From Euptelea pleiosperma (Eukaryota > Streptophyta > Magnoliopsida > Ranunculales > Eupteleaceae), in the NCBI GenBank assembly GCA_035048495.1, contig JASUTR010000179.1:1-64000 (forward strand): a stretch of DNA of 64,000 bases. Direction: 5' to 3'. A program made the position numbers and the translations under genes. Position 1 is the stretch's first letter, and each line of letters opens with the position of its first letter. Below are positions 14,217 to 27,002 of the stretch, one piece after another. Below the pieces are notes generated by a model. The model saw only the letters and a program-made list of their open reading frames with translations, searched no databases and was not told the DNA's origin.

Positions 14217-16161
14217 CAAATGTGTTGAAACAATAGTAATGGAACAATTCGAGTCTAATTACGAGGCCCGGTTGCGAAAAAGTCACAAGTTATAGGCTTC
14301 GGAATGTAACACACAAACTGAGTCCAATTTGAGACATTGACGCACGGATGGAGCTAACTTGTTTCGACTGTCATGAATCTTGTTCCAACACTTCAAATGT
14401 GTTGAAACAATAGTAATGGAAGAATTCGAGTATAATTACGAGGTCCGGTTGCGAAAAAGTCACAAGTTATAGGCTTCGGAATGTAACACACAAACTGAGT
14501 CCAATTTGAGACGTTGACGCACGGATGGAGCTAAATTGTTTTGCCTGTACCGAATCTTGTTCCAACACTTCAAATGTGTTGAAACAATAGTAATGGAAGA
14601 ATTCGAGTCTAATTACGAGGTCCGGTTGCGAAAAAGTCACAAGTTATAGGCTTCAGAATGTAACACAAAACTGAGTCCAATTTGAGACGTTGACGCACGG
14701 ATGGAGCGAACTTGTTTCGACTGTCACGAATCTTGTTCTAACACTTCAAATGTGTTGAAACAATAGTAATGGAAGAGTTTGAGTGAATTTACGTGGTACG
14801 GTTGCGAAAAAGTCACAAGTTATAGGCTTCGGAAATTAACACACAAACTGAGTCCAATTTGAGATGTTGACGCACGGATGGAGCTAACTTGTTTCGACTG
14901 TCACGAATCTTGTTCCAACACTTCAAATGTGTTGAAACAATAGTAATGGAAGAGTTGGAGTCAAATTATGAGGTCAACTTGCGAAAAAGTCACAAGTTAT
15001 AGGCTTCGGAATGTAACATACAAACCGAGTCCAATTTGAGACGTTGACGTACGGATGGAGCTAACTTGTTTCGACTGTCATGAATCTTGTTCCAACACTT
15101 CAAATGTGTTGAAACAATAGGAATAGATCAATTCGAGTTTAATTACGAGGTCCGGTTGCGAAAAAGTCACAAGTTATAGGCTTCGGAATGTAACACACAA
15201 ACTAAGTCCAATTTGAGACGTTGACGCACGGATGGAGCTAACTTGTTTCGACTGTCATGAATCTTGTTCCAACACTTCAAATGTGTTGAAACAATAGTAA
15301 TGGAACAATTCGAGTCTAATTACGAGGCCCGGTTGCGAAAAAGTCACAAGTTATAGGCTTCGGAATGTAACACACAAACTGAGTCCAATTTGAGACATTG
15401 ACGCACGGATGGAGCTAACTTGTTTCGACTGTCATGAATCTTGTTCCAACACTTCAAATGTGTTGAAACAATAGTAATGGAAGAATTCGAGTATAATTAC
15501 GAGGTCCGGTTGCGAAAAAGTCACAAGTTATAGGCTTCGGAATGTAACACACAAACTGAGTCCAATTTGAGACGTTGACGCACGGATGGAGCTAAATTGT
15601 TTTGCCTGTACCGAATCTTGTTCCAACACTTCAAATGTGTTGAAACAATAGTAATGGAAGAATTCGAGTCTAATTACGAGGTCCGGTTGCGAAAAAGTCA
15701 CAAGTTATAGGCTTCAGAATGTAACACAAAACTGAGTCCAATTTGAGACGTTGACGCACGGATGGAGCTAACTTGTTACGACTGTCACGAATCTTGTTCC
15801 AACACTTCAAATGTGTTGAAACAATAGTAATGGAAGAGTTGGAGTCAAATTATGAGGTCAACTTGCGAAAAAGTCACAAGTTATAGGCTTCGGAATGTAA
15901 CATACAAACTGAGTCCAATTTGAGACGTTGACGTACGGATGGAGTTAACTTGTTTCGACTGTCATGAGTCTTGTTCCAACACTTCAAATGTGTTGAAAAA
16001 ATAGTAGTGGAACAATTCGAGTCTAATTACGAGGTCCGGTTGCGAAAAAGTCATAAGTTATAGGCTTCGGAATGTAACACACAAACTGAGTCCAATTTTA
16101 GACGTTGACGCACGGATGGAGCTAAATTGTTTTGCCTGTACCGAATCTTGTTCCAACTCTT

Positions 16162-16234
16162 CAAATGTGTTGAAACAATAGTAATGGAAGAATTCGAGTC
16201 TAATTCGACTGTCATGAATCTTGTTCCAACACTT
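16162..16234. repeat. Truncated satellite monomer (73 bp), second copy
   Basis: The same breakpoint and the same 73-bp length as at 14144-14216, exactly 2018 bp downstream. A shared internal deletion shows the deletion happened once and was then amplified with its surroundings. Confidence 0.9.
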
Positions 16235-17506
16235 CAAATGTGTTGAAACAATAGTAATGGAACAATTCGAGTCTAATTACGAGGCCCGGTTGCGAAAAAG
16301 TCACAAGTTATAGGCTTCGGAATGTAACACACAAACTGAGTCCAATTTGAGACATTGACGCACGGATGGAGCTAACTTGTTTCGACTGTCATGAATCTTG
16401 TTCCAACACTTCAAATGTGTTGAAACAATAGTAATGGAAGAATTCGAGTATAATTACGAGGTCCGGTTGCGAAAAAGTCACAAGTTATAGGCTTCGGAAT
16501 GTAACACACAAACTGAGTCCAATTTGAGACGTTGACGCACGGATGGAGCTAAATTGTTTTGCCTGTACCGAATCTTGTTCCAACACTTCAAATGTGTTGA
16601 AACAATAGTAATGGAAGAATTCGAGTCTAATTACGAGGTCCGGTTGCGAAAAAGTCACAAGTTATAGGCTTCAGAATGTAACACAAAACTGAGTCCAATT
16701 TGAGACGTTGACGCACGGATGGAGCGAACTTGTTTCGACTGTCACGAATCTTGTTCTAACACTTCAAATGTGTTGAAACAATAGTAATGGAAGAGTTTGA
16801 GTGAATTTACGTGGTACGGTTGCGAAAAAGTCACAAGTTATAGGCTTCGGAAATTAACACACAAACTGAGTCCAATTTGAGATGTTGACGCACGGATGGA
16901 GCTAACTTGTTTCGACTGTCACGAATCTTGTTCCAACACTTCAAATGTGTTGAAACAATAGTAATGGAAGAGTTGGAGTCAAATTATGAGGTCAACTTGC
17001 GAAAAAGTCACAAGTTATAGGCTTCGGAATGTAACATACAAACCGAGTCCAATTTGAGACGTTGACGTACGGATGGAGCTAACTTGTTTCGACTGTCATG
17101 AATCTTGTTCCAACACTTCAAATGTGTTGAAACAATAGGAATAGATCAATTCGAGTTTAATTACGAGGTCCGGTTGCGAAAAAGTCACAAGTTATAGGCT
17201 TCGGAATGTAACACACAAACTAAGTCCAATTTGAGACGTTGACGCACGGATGGAGCTAACTTGTTTCGACTGTCATGAATCTTGTTCCAACACTTCAAAT
17301 GTGTTGAAACAATAGTAATGGAACAATTCGAGTCTAATTACGAGGCCCGGTTGTGAAAAAGTCACAAGTTATAGGCTTCGGAATGTAACACACAAACTGA
17401 GTCCAATTTGAGACGTTGATGCACGGATGGAGCTAAATTGTTTTGACTGTACCGAATCTTGTTCCAACACTTCAAATGTGTTGAAACAATAGTAATGGAA
17501 GAATTC

Positions 17507-20150
17507 GAGTCAATTTACGAAGTCCGGTTACGAAAAAGTCACAAGTTATAGGATTCGGAATGTAACACACATACTGAGTCCAATTTGAGACGTTGACGCA
17601 CGGATGGAGCTAAATTGTTTTGACTGTACCGAATCTTGTTCCAACACTTCAAATGTGTTGAAACAATAGTAATGGAGGAATTTGAGTCTAATTACGAGGT
17701 CCGGTTGCGAAAAAGTCACAAGTTATAGGCTTCGGAATGTAACACAAAACTGAGTCCAATTTGAGACGTTGACGCACGGATGGAGCTAACTTGTTACGAC
17801 TGTCACGAATCTTGTTCCAACACTTCAAATGTGTTGAAACAATAGTAATGGAAGAGTTGGAGTCAAATTATGAGGTCAACTTGCGAAAAAGTCACAAGTT
17901 ATAGGCTTCGGAATGTAACATACAAACTGAGTCCAATTTGAGACGTTGACGTACGGATGGAGTTAACTTGTTTCGACTGTCATGAGTCTTGTTCCAACAC
18001 TTCAAATGTGTTGAAAAAATAGTAGTGGAACAATTCGAGTCTAATTACGAGGTCCGGTTGCGAAAAAGTCATAAGTTATAGGCTTCGGAATGTAACACAC
18101 AAACTGAGTCCAATTTTAGACGTTGACGCACGGATGGAGCTAAATTGTTTTGCCTGTACCGAATCTTGTTCCAACTCTTCAAATGTGTTGAAACAATAGT
18201 AATGGAAGAATTCGAGTCTAATTACGAGGTCCGGTTGCGAAAAAGTCACAAGTTATAGGCTTCGGAATGTAACACACAAACTGAGTCCAATTTGAGACGT
18301 TGACGCACGGATGGAGCTAACTTGTTTCGAGTGTCACGAATCTTGTTCCAACACTTCAAATGTGTTGAAACAATAGTAATGGAAGAATTCGAGTCTAATT
18401 ACGAGGTCCGGTTGCGAAAAAGTCACAAGTTATAGGCATCAGAATGTAACACAAAACTGAGTCCAATTTGAGACGTTGACGCACGGATGGAGCGAACTTG
18501 TTTCGACTGTCACGAATCTTGTTCTAACACTTCAAATGTGTTGAAACAATAGTAATGGAAGAGTTTGAGTGAATTTACGTGGTCCGGTTGCGAAAAAGTC
18601 ACAAGTTATAGGCTTTGGAAAGTAACACACAAACTGAGTCCAATTTGACACGTTGACGCACGGATGGAGCTAACTTGTTTCGACTGTCACGAATCTTGTT
18701 CCAACACTTCAAATCTGTTTAAACAATAGTAATGGAAGAATTCGAGTCAATTTACGAAGTCCGGTTGCGAAAAAGTCACAAGTTATAGGCTTCGGAATGT
18801 AACACACATACTGAGTCCAATTTGAGACGTTGATGCACGGATGGAGCTAAATTGTTTTGACTGTACCGAATCTTGTTCCAACACTTCAAATGTGTTGAAA
18901 CAATAGTAATGGAAGAATTCGAGTCAATTTACGAAGTCCGGTTGCAAAAAAGTCACAAGTTATAGGCTTCGGAATGTAACACACATACTGAGTCCAATTT
19001 GAGACGTTGACGCACGGATGGAGCTAAATTGTTTTGACTGTACCGAATCTTGTTCCAACACTTCAAATGTGTTGAAACAATAGTAATGGAGGAATTTGAG
19101 TCTAATTACGAGGTCCGGTTGCGAAAAAGTCACAAGTTATAGGCTTCGGAATGTAACACAAAACTGAGTCCAATTTGAGACGTTGACGCACGGATGGAGC
19201 TAACTTGTTTGGACTGTCACGAATCTTGTTCCAACACTTCAAATGTGTTGAAACAATAGTAATGGAAGAGTTGGAGTCAAATTATGAGGTCAACTTGCGA
19301 AAAAGTCACAAGTTATAGGCTTCGGAATGTAACACACAAACTGAGTCCAATTTGAGACGTTGATGCACGGATGGAGCTAAATTGTTTTGACTGTACCGAA
19401 TCTTGTTCCAACACTTCAAATGTGTTGAAACAATAGTAATGGAAGAATTCGAGTCAATTTACGAAGTCCGGTTGCGAAAAAGTCACAAGTTATAGGCTTC
19501 GGAATGTAACACACATACTGAGTCCAATTTGAGACGTTGACGCACGGATGGAGCTAAATTGTTTTGACTGTACCGAATCTTGTTCCAACACTTCAAATGT
19601 GTTGAAACAATAGTAATGGAGGAATTTGAGTCTAATTACGAGGTCCGGTTGCGAAAAAGTCACAAGTTATAGGCTTCGGAATGTAACACAAAACTGAGTC
19701 CAATTTGAGACGTTGACGCACGGATGGAGCTAACTTGTTTCGACTGTCACGAATCTTGTTCCAACACTTCAAATGTGTTGAAACAATAGTAATGGAAGAG
19801 TTGGAGTCAAATTATGAGGTCAACTTGCGAAAAAGTCACAAGTTATAGGCTTCGGAATGTAACATACAAACTGAGTCCAATTTGAGACGTTGACGTGCGG
19901 ATGGAGTTAACTTGTTTCGACTGTCATGAATCTTGTTCCAACACTTCAAATGTGTTGAAAAAATAGTAGTGGAACAATTCGAGTCTAATTACGAGGTCCG
20001 GTTGCGAAAAAGTCATAAGTTATAGGCTTCGGAATGTAACACACAAACTGAGTCCAATTTGAGACGTTGACGCACGGATGGAGCTAAATTGTTTTGCCTG
20101 TACCGAATCTTGTTCCAACTCTTCAAATCTGTTGAAACAATAGTAATGGA
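17507..20150. repeat. Satellite stretch with displaced duplications (17507-18200 and 19451-20150)
   Basis: The rare variant GAGTCAATTTACGAAGTCCGG occurs near 17507, 18747, 18921 and 19451. The order of variants after 17507 (CACATACTGAG, GGAGGAATTTGAG, CACAAAACTGAG, AAAAAATAGTAGTGG, TTTTGCCTG, CAACTCTTC) is repeated after 19451, an offset of about 1944 bp or 11 monomers. A shorter three-monomer step of 530 bp links 18921 and 19451. Confidence 0.75.
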
Positions 20151-23100
20151 AGAATTCGAGTCTAATTACGAGGTCCGGTTGCGAAAAAGTCACAAGTTAT
20201 AGGCTTCGGAATGTAACACACAAACTGAGTCCAATTTGAGACGTTGACGCACGGATGGAGCGAACTTGTTTCGACTATCACGAATCTTGTTCTAACACTT
20301 CAAATGTGTTGAAACAATAGTAATGGAAGAGTTTGATTGAAATTACGAGGTCCGGTTGCGAAAAAGTCACAAGTTATAGGCTTCGGAATGTAACACACAA
20401 ACTGAGTCCAATTTGAGACGTTGACGCACGGATGGAGCTAACTTGTTTCGACTGTCACGAATCTTGTTCCAACACTTCAAATGTGTTGAAACAATAGTAA
20501 TGGAACAATTCGAGTCTAATTACGAGGTCCGGTTGCGAAAAAGTCACAAGTTATAGGCTTCGGAATGTAACACACAAACTGAGTCCAATTTGAGACGTTG
20601 ACGCACGGATGGAGCTAAATTGTTTTGACTGTACCGAATCTTGTTCCAACACTTCAAATGTGTTGAAACAATAGTAATGGATGAGTTTGAGTCAAATTAC
20701 GAGGTCCGGTTACGAAAAAGTCACAAGTTATAGGCTTCGGAATGTAACACACAAACTGAGTCCAATTTGAGACGTTGACGCACGGATGGAGCTAAGTTGT
20801 TTCGACGGTCACGAATCTTGTTCCAACACTTCAAATGTGTTGAAACAATAGTAATGGAAGAATTCGAGTCTAATTACGAGGTCCGGTTGCGAAAAAGTCA
20901 CAAGTTATAGGCTTCGGAATGTAACACACAAACTGAGTCCAATTTGAGACGTTGACGCACGGATAGAGCTAAATTGTTTTGACTGTACCGAATCTTTTTC
21001 CAACACTTCAAATGTGTTGAAACAATAGTAATGGAAGAGTTTGAGTCAAATTACGAGGTCCGGTTACGAAAAAGTCATAAGTTATAGGCTTCGGAATGTA
21101 ACACACAAACTGAGTCCAATTTGAGACGTTGACGCACGGATGGAGCTAAATTGTTTTGCCTGTACCGAATCTTGTTCCAACTCTTCAAATGTGTTGAAAC
21201 AATAGTAATGGAAGAATTCGAGTCTAATTACGAGGTCCGGTTGCGAAAAAGTCACAAGTTATAGGCTTCGGAATGTAACACACAAACTGAGTCCAATTTG
21301 AGACGTTGACGCACGGATGGAGCGAACTTGTTTCGACTGTCACGAATCTTGTTCTAACACTTCAAATGTGTTGAAACAATAGTAATGGAAGAGTTTGATT
21401 GAAATTACGAGGTCCGGTTGCGAAAAAGTCACAAGTTATAGGCTTCGGAATGTAACACACAAACTGAGTCCAATTTGAGACGTTGACGCACGGATGGAGC
21501 TAACTTGTTTCGACTGTCACGAATCTTGTTCCAACACTTCAAATGTATTGAAACAATAGTAATGGAAGAATTCGAGTCAATTTACGAAGTCCGGTTACGA
21601 AAAAGTCATAAGTTATAGGCTTCGGAATGTAACACACAAACTGAGTCCAATTTGAGACGTTGACGCACGGATGGAGCGAACTTGTTTCGACTGTCACGAA
21701 TCTTGTTCTAACACTTCAAATGTGTTGAAACAATAGTAATGGAAGAGTTTGATTGAAATTACGAGGTCCGGTTGCGAAAAAGTCACAAGTTATAGGCTTC
21801 GGAATGTAACACACAAACTGAGTCCAATTTGAGACGTTGACGCACGGATGGAGCTAAATTGTTTTGACTGTACCGAATCTTTTTCCAACACTTCAAATGT
21901 GTTGAAACAATAGTAATGGAAGAGTTTGAGTCAAATTACGAGGTCCGGTTACGAAAAAGTCATAAGTTATAGGCTTCGGAATGTAACACACAAACTGAGT
22001 CCAATTTGAGACGTGGACGCACGGATGGAGCTAACTTGTTTCGACTGTCACGAATCTTGTTCCAACACTTCAAATGTGTTGAAACAATAGTAATGGAAGA
22101 GTTGGAGTCAAATTATGAGGTCAACTTGCGAAAAAGTCACAAGTTATAGGCTTCGGAATGTAACATACAAACTGAGTCCAATTTGAGACGTTGACGTATG
22201 GATAGAGTTAACTTATTTCGACTGTCATGAATCTTGTTCCAACACTTCAAATGTGTTGAAAAAATAGTAGTGGAACAATTCGAGTCTAATTACGAGGTCC
22301 GGTTGCGAAAAAGTCATAAGTTATAGGCTTCGGAATGTAACACACAAACTGAGTCCAATTTGAGACGTTGACGCACGGATGGAGCTAAATTGTTTTGCCT
22401 GTACCGAATCTTGTTCCAACTCTTCAAATGTGTTGAAACAATAGTAATGGAAGAATTCGAGTCTAATTACGAGGTCCGGTTACGAAAAAGTCACAAGTTA
22501 TAGGCTTCGGAATGTAACACAAAACTGAGTCCAATTTGAGACGTTGACGCACGGATGGAGTGAACTTGTTTCGACTGTCACGAATCTTGTTCTAACACTT
22601 CAAATGTGTTGAAACAATAGTAATGGAAGAGTTTCAGTGAAATTACGAGGTCCGGTTGCGAAAAAGTCACAAGTTATAGGCTTCGGAATGTAACACACAA
22701 ATTGAGTCCAATTTGAGACGTTGACGCACGGATGGAGCTAACTTGTTTCGACTTTCACGAATCTTGTTCCAACACTTCAAATGTGTTGAAACAATTGTAA
22801 TGGAAGAATTCGAGTCTAATTACGAGGTCCGGTTGCGAAAAAGTCACAAGTTATAGGGTTCGGAATGTAACACACAAACTGAGTCCAATTTGAGACGTTG
22901 ACGCACGGATGGAGCTAACTTGTTTTGACTATCCCGAATCTTGTTCCAACACTTCAAATCTGTTGAAACAATAGTAAACGAAGAATTTGAGTCTAATTAC
23001 GAGGTCCGGTTGCGAAAAAGTCACAAGTTATAGGCTTCGGAATGTAACACACAAACTGAGTCCAATTTGAGACGTTGACGCACGGATGGAGCTAACTTGT

Positions 23101-23854
23101 TTCGACTGTCACGAATCTTGTTCCAACACTTCAAATGTGTTGAAACAATAGTAATGGAAGAGTTGGAGTCAAATTATGAGGTCAACTTGCGAAAAAGTCA
23201 CAAGTTATAGGCTTCGGAATGTAACATACAAACTGAGTCCAATTTGAGACGTTGACGTACGGATGGAGCTAACTTGTTTCGACTGTCATGAATCTTGTTC
23301 CAACACTTTAAATGTGTTGAAACAATAGTAATGGAACAATTTGAGTCTAATTACGAGGTCCGGTTGCGAAAAAGTCACAAGTTATAGGCTTCGGAATGTA
23401 ACACACAAACTGAGTCCAATTTGAGACGTTGATGCACGGATGGAGCTAAATTGTTTTGACTGTACCGAATCTTGTTCCAACACTTCAAATGTGTTGAAAC
23501 AATAGTAATGGAAGAATTCGAGTCAAATTACGAGGTCCGGTTGCGAAAAAGTCACAAGTTATAGGCTTCGGAATGTAACACACATACTGAGTCCAATTTG
23601 AGACGTTGACGCACGGATGGAGCTAAATTGTTTTGACTGTACCGAATCTTGTTCCAACACTTCAAATGTGTTGAAACAATAGTAATGGAGGAATTTGAGT
23701 CTAATTACGAGGTCCGGTTGCGAAAAAGTCACAAGTTATAGGCTTCGGAATGTAACACACAAACTGAGTCCAATTTGAGACGTTGACGCACGGATGGAGC
23801 TAACTTGTTTCGACTGTCACCAATCTTGTTCCAACACTTCAAATGTGTTGAAAC

Positions 23855-23859
23855 AATAG
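23855..23859. other. Possible left target-site copy of element E (AATAG)
   Basis: These are the five satellite bases just before the LTR terminus TGATATTCGC. The partner copy would lie beyond the right edge of the window, so this remains unverified. Confidence 0.3.
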
Positions 23860-24780
23860 TGATATTCGCTCAAAAGTGCTTATTTTAAGCACTTATCCTG
23901 TTAGCGTTATCGCACTCTCCTACGTAAAACTGCTCTAATTATCCACTTTTCTACGTAAGAGTCTATCTCATTGCTTAAAACACACTTTTCTGGACGAAAT
24001 GGTATATTTGCATGCATTAAACACATTTTCGGAAGTCTAAATATTAAGCCGTTCTGATAAAGTCTCATTACGCGCTTCTTCTGTCGCAGGAAACCCCGAT
24101 GGGACGATTTTCGAGACTTGTGGGCCCAAATCGATCATGAAAGCCCATTATCAAAGCTTAACAAGCCCACATGCTATAACTAGAAGATATGGGCCAAATA
24201 TGGGCTGAATAAGAGGACCAAAAAGCCGGCCCAAAGAACGAAGAGAGTAGGAGAGCCAATGACCAAGAGACGGACCAAAGCGTTTAAAGCCACATGAGTC
24301 AGCAAAGAATGATGGTCGACTCTACTGGAGAAGCGTGAGGATAGTCACAGTGAAGACCAGGGTTCCAGACCCTCCGCCAGTGCTTTTTTCCATTTTTTTT
24401 GATACTTTTTCTCTCATCTCTCCTTATTCTCTCTCTCTCTTCATCTCTCGATCCTCGAATCTACTGACCTAACCCCAGAACACCTGCCTATCAGCTCTAT
24501 CTCATCTCCCTTAGCCATCGGACCGTTGGATCTTCCATCGGACCGTTGGATCTTCAATCGAACCGTTGGATCTCTCTAGATCCATCGATCTACCAATCTG
24601 GGTCCCAATCAAGTCACCATCCATCCGATCGCCTTCAGAATGCCTGTCACATCATCTTGTGAGACGATGGACATTATCAGTCCATGTGGGCCAGTAGCCG
24701 GGCCCATCAGCATCGACTCGCTGTCCGACCAGTTAGTGGACCCCGCGAATTTCAAAAATAATTTTAATTAAATGGGGGGT
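23860..24780 (+). repeat. LTR start, outer arm of the inverted repeat
   Basis: Begins TGATATTCGCTC like every LTR in the window and runs to AAATGGGGGGT. It shares private variants with the inner arm (GATAGTCACAG where D has GATGGTCACAG, AATCGAACCGTTGG, TTAGCCATCGG), so the two arms come from one template. About eight single-base differences separate them over 920 bp. Confidence 0.9.
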
Positions 24781-24812
24781 CCACTAATTGGGGAGATTCC
24801 CCATAGAAAAGT

Positions 24813-25732
24813 ACCCCCCATTTAATTAAAATTATTTTTGAAATTCGCGGGGTCCACTAACTGGTCGGACAGCGGGTCGATGCTGATGGGCCCGGCTACT
24901 GGCCCACATGGACTGATGATGTCCATCATCTCACAAGATGATGTGACAGGCATTCTGAAGGCGATCGGATGGATGGTGACTTGATTGGGACCCAGATTGG
25001 TAGATCGACGGATCTAGAGAGATCCAACGGTTCGATTGAAGATCCAACGGTCCGATGGAAGATCCAACGGTCCGATGGCTAAGGGAGATGAGATAGAGCT
25101 GATAGGCAGGAGTTCTGGGGTTAGGTCAGTAGATTCGAGGATCGAGAGATGAAGAGAGAGAGAGAATAAGGAGAGATGAGAGAAAAAGTATCAAAAAAAT
25201 GGAAAAAAGCACTGGCGGAGGGTCTGGAACCCTGGTCTTCACTGTGACTATCCTCACGCTTCTCCAGTAGAGTCGACCATCATTCTTTGCTGACTCATGT
25301 GGCTTTAAACGCTTTGGTCCGTCTCTTGGTCATTGGCTCTCCTACTCTCTTCGTTCTTTGGGCCGGCTTTTTGGTCCTCTTATTCAGCCCATATTTGGCC
25401 CATATCTTCTAGTTATAGCATGTGGGCTTGTTAAGCTTTGATAATGGGCTTTCATGATCGATTTGGGCCCACAAGTCTCGAAAATCGTCCCATCGGGGTT
25501 TCCTGCGACAGAAGAAGCGCGTAATGAGACTTTATCAGAACGGCTTAATATTTAGACTTCCGAAAATGTGTTTAATGCATGCAAATATACCATTTCGTCC
25601 AGAAAAGTGTGTTTTACGCAATGAGATAGACTCTTACGTAGAAAAGTGGATAATTAGAGCAGTTTTACGTAGGAGAGTGCGATAACGCTAACAGGATAAG
25701 TGCTTAAAATAAGCACTTTTGAGCGAATATCA
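24813..25732 (-). repeat. LTR start, inner arm of the inverted repeat
   Basis: This is the reverse complement of 23860-24780, beginning ACCCCCCATTT and ending GAGCGAATATCA. The two arms are separated by only 32 bp (24781-24812), which continue the outer LTR as far as its GAAAAGT. The LTR is cut short here, since full copies are 2.2-2.9 kb. At 25733 it joins the internal tail through the normal polypurine-type junction. Confidence 0.9.
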
Positions 25733-27002
25733 CAACCCCCAACCAGCATATTGCCAATCCTTGGCAATTAGTGCGAAATACATGAGCTTAAAAGGGCTCT
25801 GCACCTGCTGCACACTTTTTCATATTAGCTCAGGGAAAACCCCGTTCGTCAAATCATTGAATGGATGCAAAAACAGTTACATGCTAGCGAAGAGTTGGAA
25901 AGTTTTGGCAAGACTACAGACTGATAATCATGACCCAGAATAGTCAGACTCTGCGTGTGTGTGTGCTCAACGTTCTCATCATCCGACAGTAAAGATTTCC
26001 AGATCACCTCTAAGTTTTTATGCCTCGACCTCAAATCTCACATGTTTAGCACTCAGAATAGAATCACACAAGAAGGGTTTTCTTCTTTTCTCTCAATTTA
26101 TATGTGAGGAGATGTATTTAATATAAAGAGGCAAAAGATCTCACATATGTTTTATTTGAAGGAAGGACATCTTTAACAGAAGAAGATCTCATGATTGGAA
26201 TACCACTTCACTCGGGAACGTCAGATCAAACTCTATAGCTTCTCTTTCTCCAATCTCCACATTTTATGATCGTACTATCCTAGAATCAAGTAGGACTTTC
26301 CTGGGTTGTAATGAGGCTTAGGTCAGGTGTAGAGAGATAAAGGAATACAGGATTTCAAAGATCCTGAGAGGATATTGCCATTTTCTTGAATTTTTCCTGC
26401 GACGTAACACCATTATCTGGTTCTTTTTCCTTTTTTCGTATTTTTCTCTTTTTCTTGATATTTCTGAGACTGCTCAATTTCTTTTCAGCTCTTCTTCATA
26501 CTTTCTTTTCATATTTTGTTTTCAGCTTGAACCACTTTCTTTTCCTTTTGATTCTTCTTCTTTACTTTTCATTTTCACGGTACACCCACATCAGTTATTC
26601 TTTTGTCCATCTCAAAATAAGGGTAGCCAGTCATGTTTCATAGCTGGACTGGATTTTAGGTTGATGGGTTTGCAAATAAAAGGCTTTTATAGAACGGCTC
26701 AAGGGGTTTCTAGTGAAGTATAATTCAGGTGAGTAAAAAAGGCTGAATGGTTCAGAAAAATGGCCTAAATCATTTTCTAGGGTTTGCACTATCATGTATA
26801 CTGTCTTGACTGGATACAGAGAAGGTTCTGTCGTAGTAATCCAATGTTGATGTCGTTCCGAGTTTTATGATCGAAGCAAAAGATAATGAGATCTCTCAAC
26901 GAATATTGCGGGCATGAAGAATAGTGAGTCATCTTGTGACTCAGGATTAATGTATACTCTCTGAAATGATTAAAGGCTCGAAAGCTTACTGGGTTAGGTC
27001 TC
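25733..27002 (-). other. 3' tail of element E (noncoding)
   Basis: Homologous, on the minus strand, to the tails of B (about 35170-36439), C and A (about 61640-62911). It contains the reversed G-rich junction motif at 25734-25744. No protein domain is recognised. An 85-codon open frame at 26386-26643 is antisense to the element and recurs in the other copies (see findings). Confidence 0.8.
26998..27002. other. Left target site of element A (GTCTC)
   Basis: These five bases precede A's LTR terminus. In the uninterrupted tail of C the same place reads GGTCTCCACAATTATTCTC (near 45396), which confirms that A landed inside E's tail. The right-hand copy is outside the window. Confidence 0.6.

Larger units (their letters stand above)
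12315..17352. repeat. Satellite sub-block with 2018-bp period (about 2.5 copies)
   Basis: The variant GACATTGACGCACGG lies at 12315, 14333 and 16351, exactly 2018 bp apart, and the neighbouring variants follow in the same order. The unit is 11 normal monomers plus one truncated 73-bp monomer. It starts inside the second 31-monomer block, so this amplification came later than, or overlapped with, that duplication. Identity ends near 17350, where CGGTTGTGAAAAAG and then GTTGATGCACGG appear. Confidence 0.88.
1..23859. repeat. Satellite DNA array, about 177-bp monomer
   Basis: The whole stretch is head-to-tail copies of one AT-rich monomer. Successive starts of the motif CAAATGTGTTGAAACAATAG fall at 1, 178, 355, 532 and 707, so the period is 175-177 bp, giving about 135 copies. 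The most constant core is AAAAAGTCACAAGTTATAGG. Monomers differ by scattered substitutions and 1-3 bp indels, and fall into a common type (GAGTCTAATTACGAGGTCCGG) and a second type (GAGTCAAATTATGAGGTCAAC). A nucleosome-sized period, megablock homogenisation and flanking Athila-type elements are what plant centromeric or pericentromeric satellites look like, but centromere function is inference. Short minus-strand open frames at 346-1587 are by-products of the repeat. The array runs off the left edge and ends abruptly at the retrotransposon terminus at 23860. No genes are seen in it. Confidence 0.97.
23860..27002 (-). mobile_element. Element E: partial Athila-type element with fold-back end
   Basis: Read on the minus strand, this is the last 1.27 kb of the internal tail of the family (27002-25733), then 920 bp of LTR start (25732-24813), 32 bp of further LTR sequence, and then the same 921 bp of LTR start inverted (24780-23860) against the satellite. 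Element A is inserted at 27003, so the rest of E would lie to the right of the window. The LTR belongs to the same subfamily as solo LTR D (GCACTTATCCTGTTAGCG near the start), distinct from A, B and C (GCAATTATCC). No coding sequence remains in the visible part. Confidence 0.85.

Noticed and set aside
1..23859. Regular repeats as a CRISPR array
   Set aside because: Units are about 177 bp and contiguous with no unique spacers; this is a satellite.
1..23859. CENP-B-box-like motif in the monomer
   Set aside because: TTCG occurs, but not with the spaced A and CGGG core of the box.
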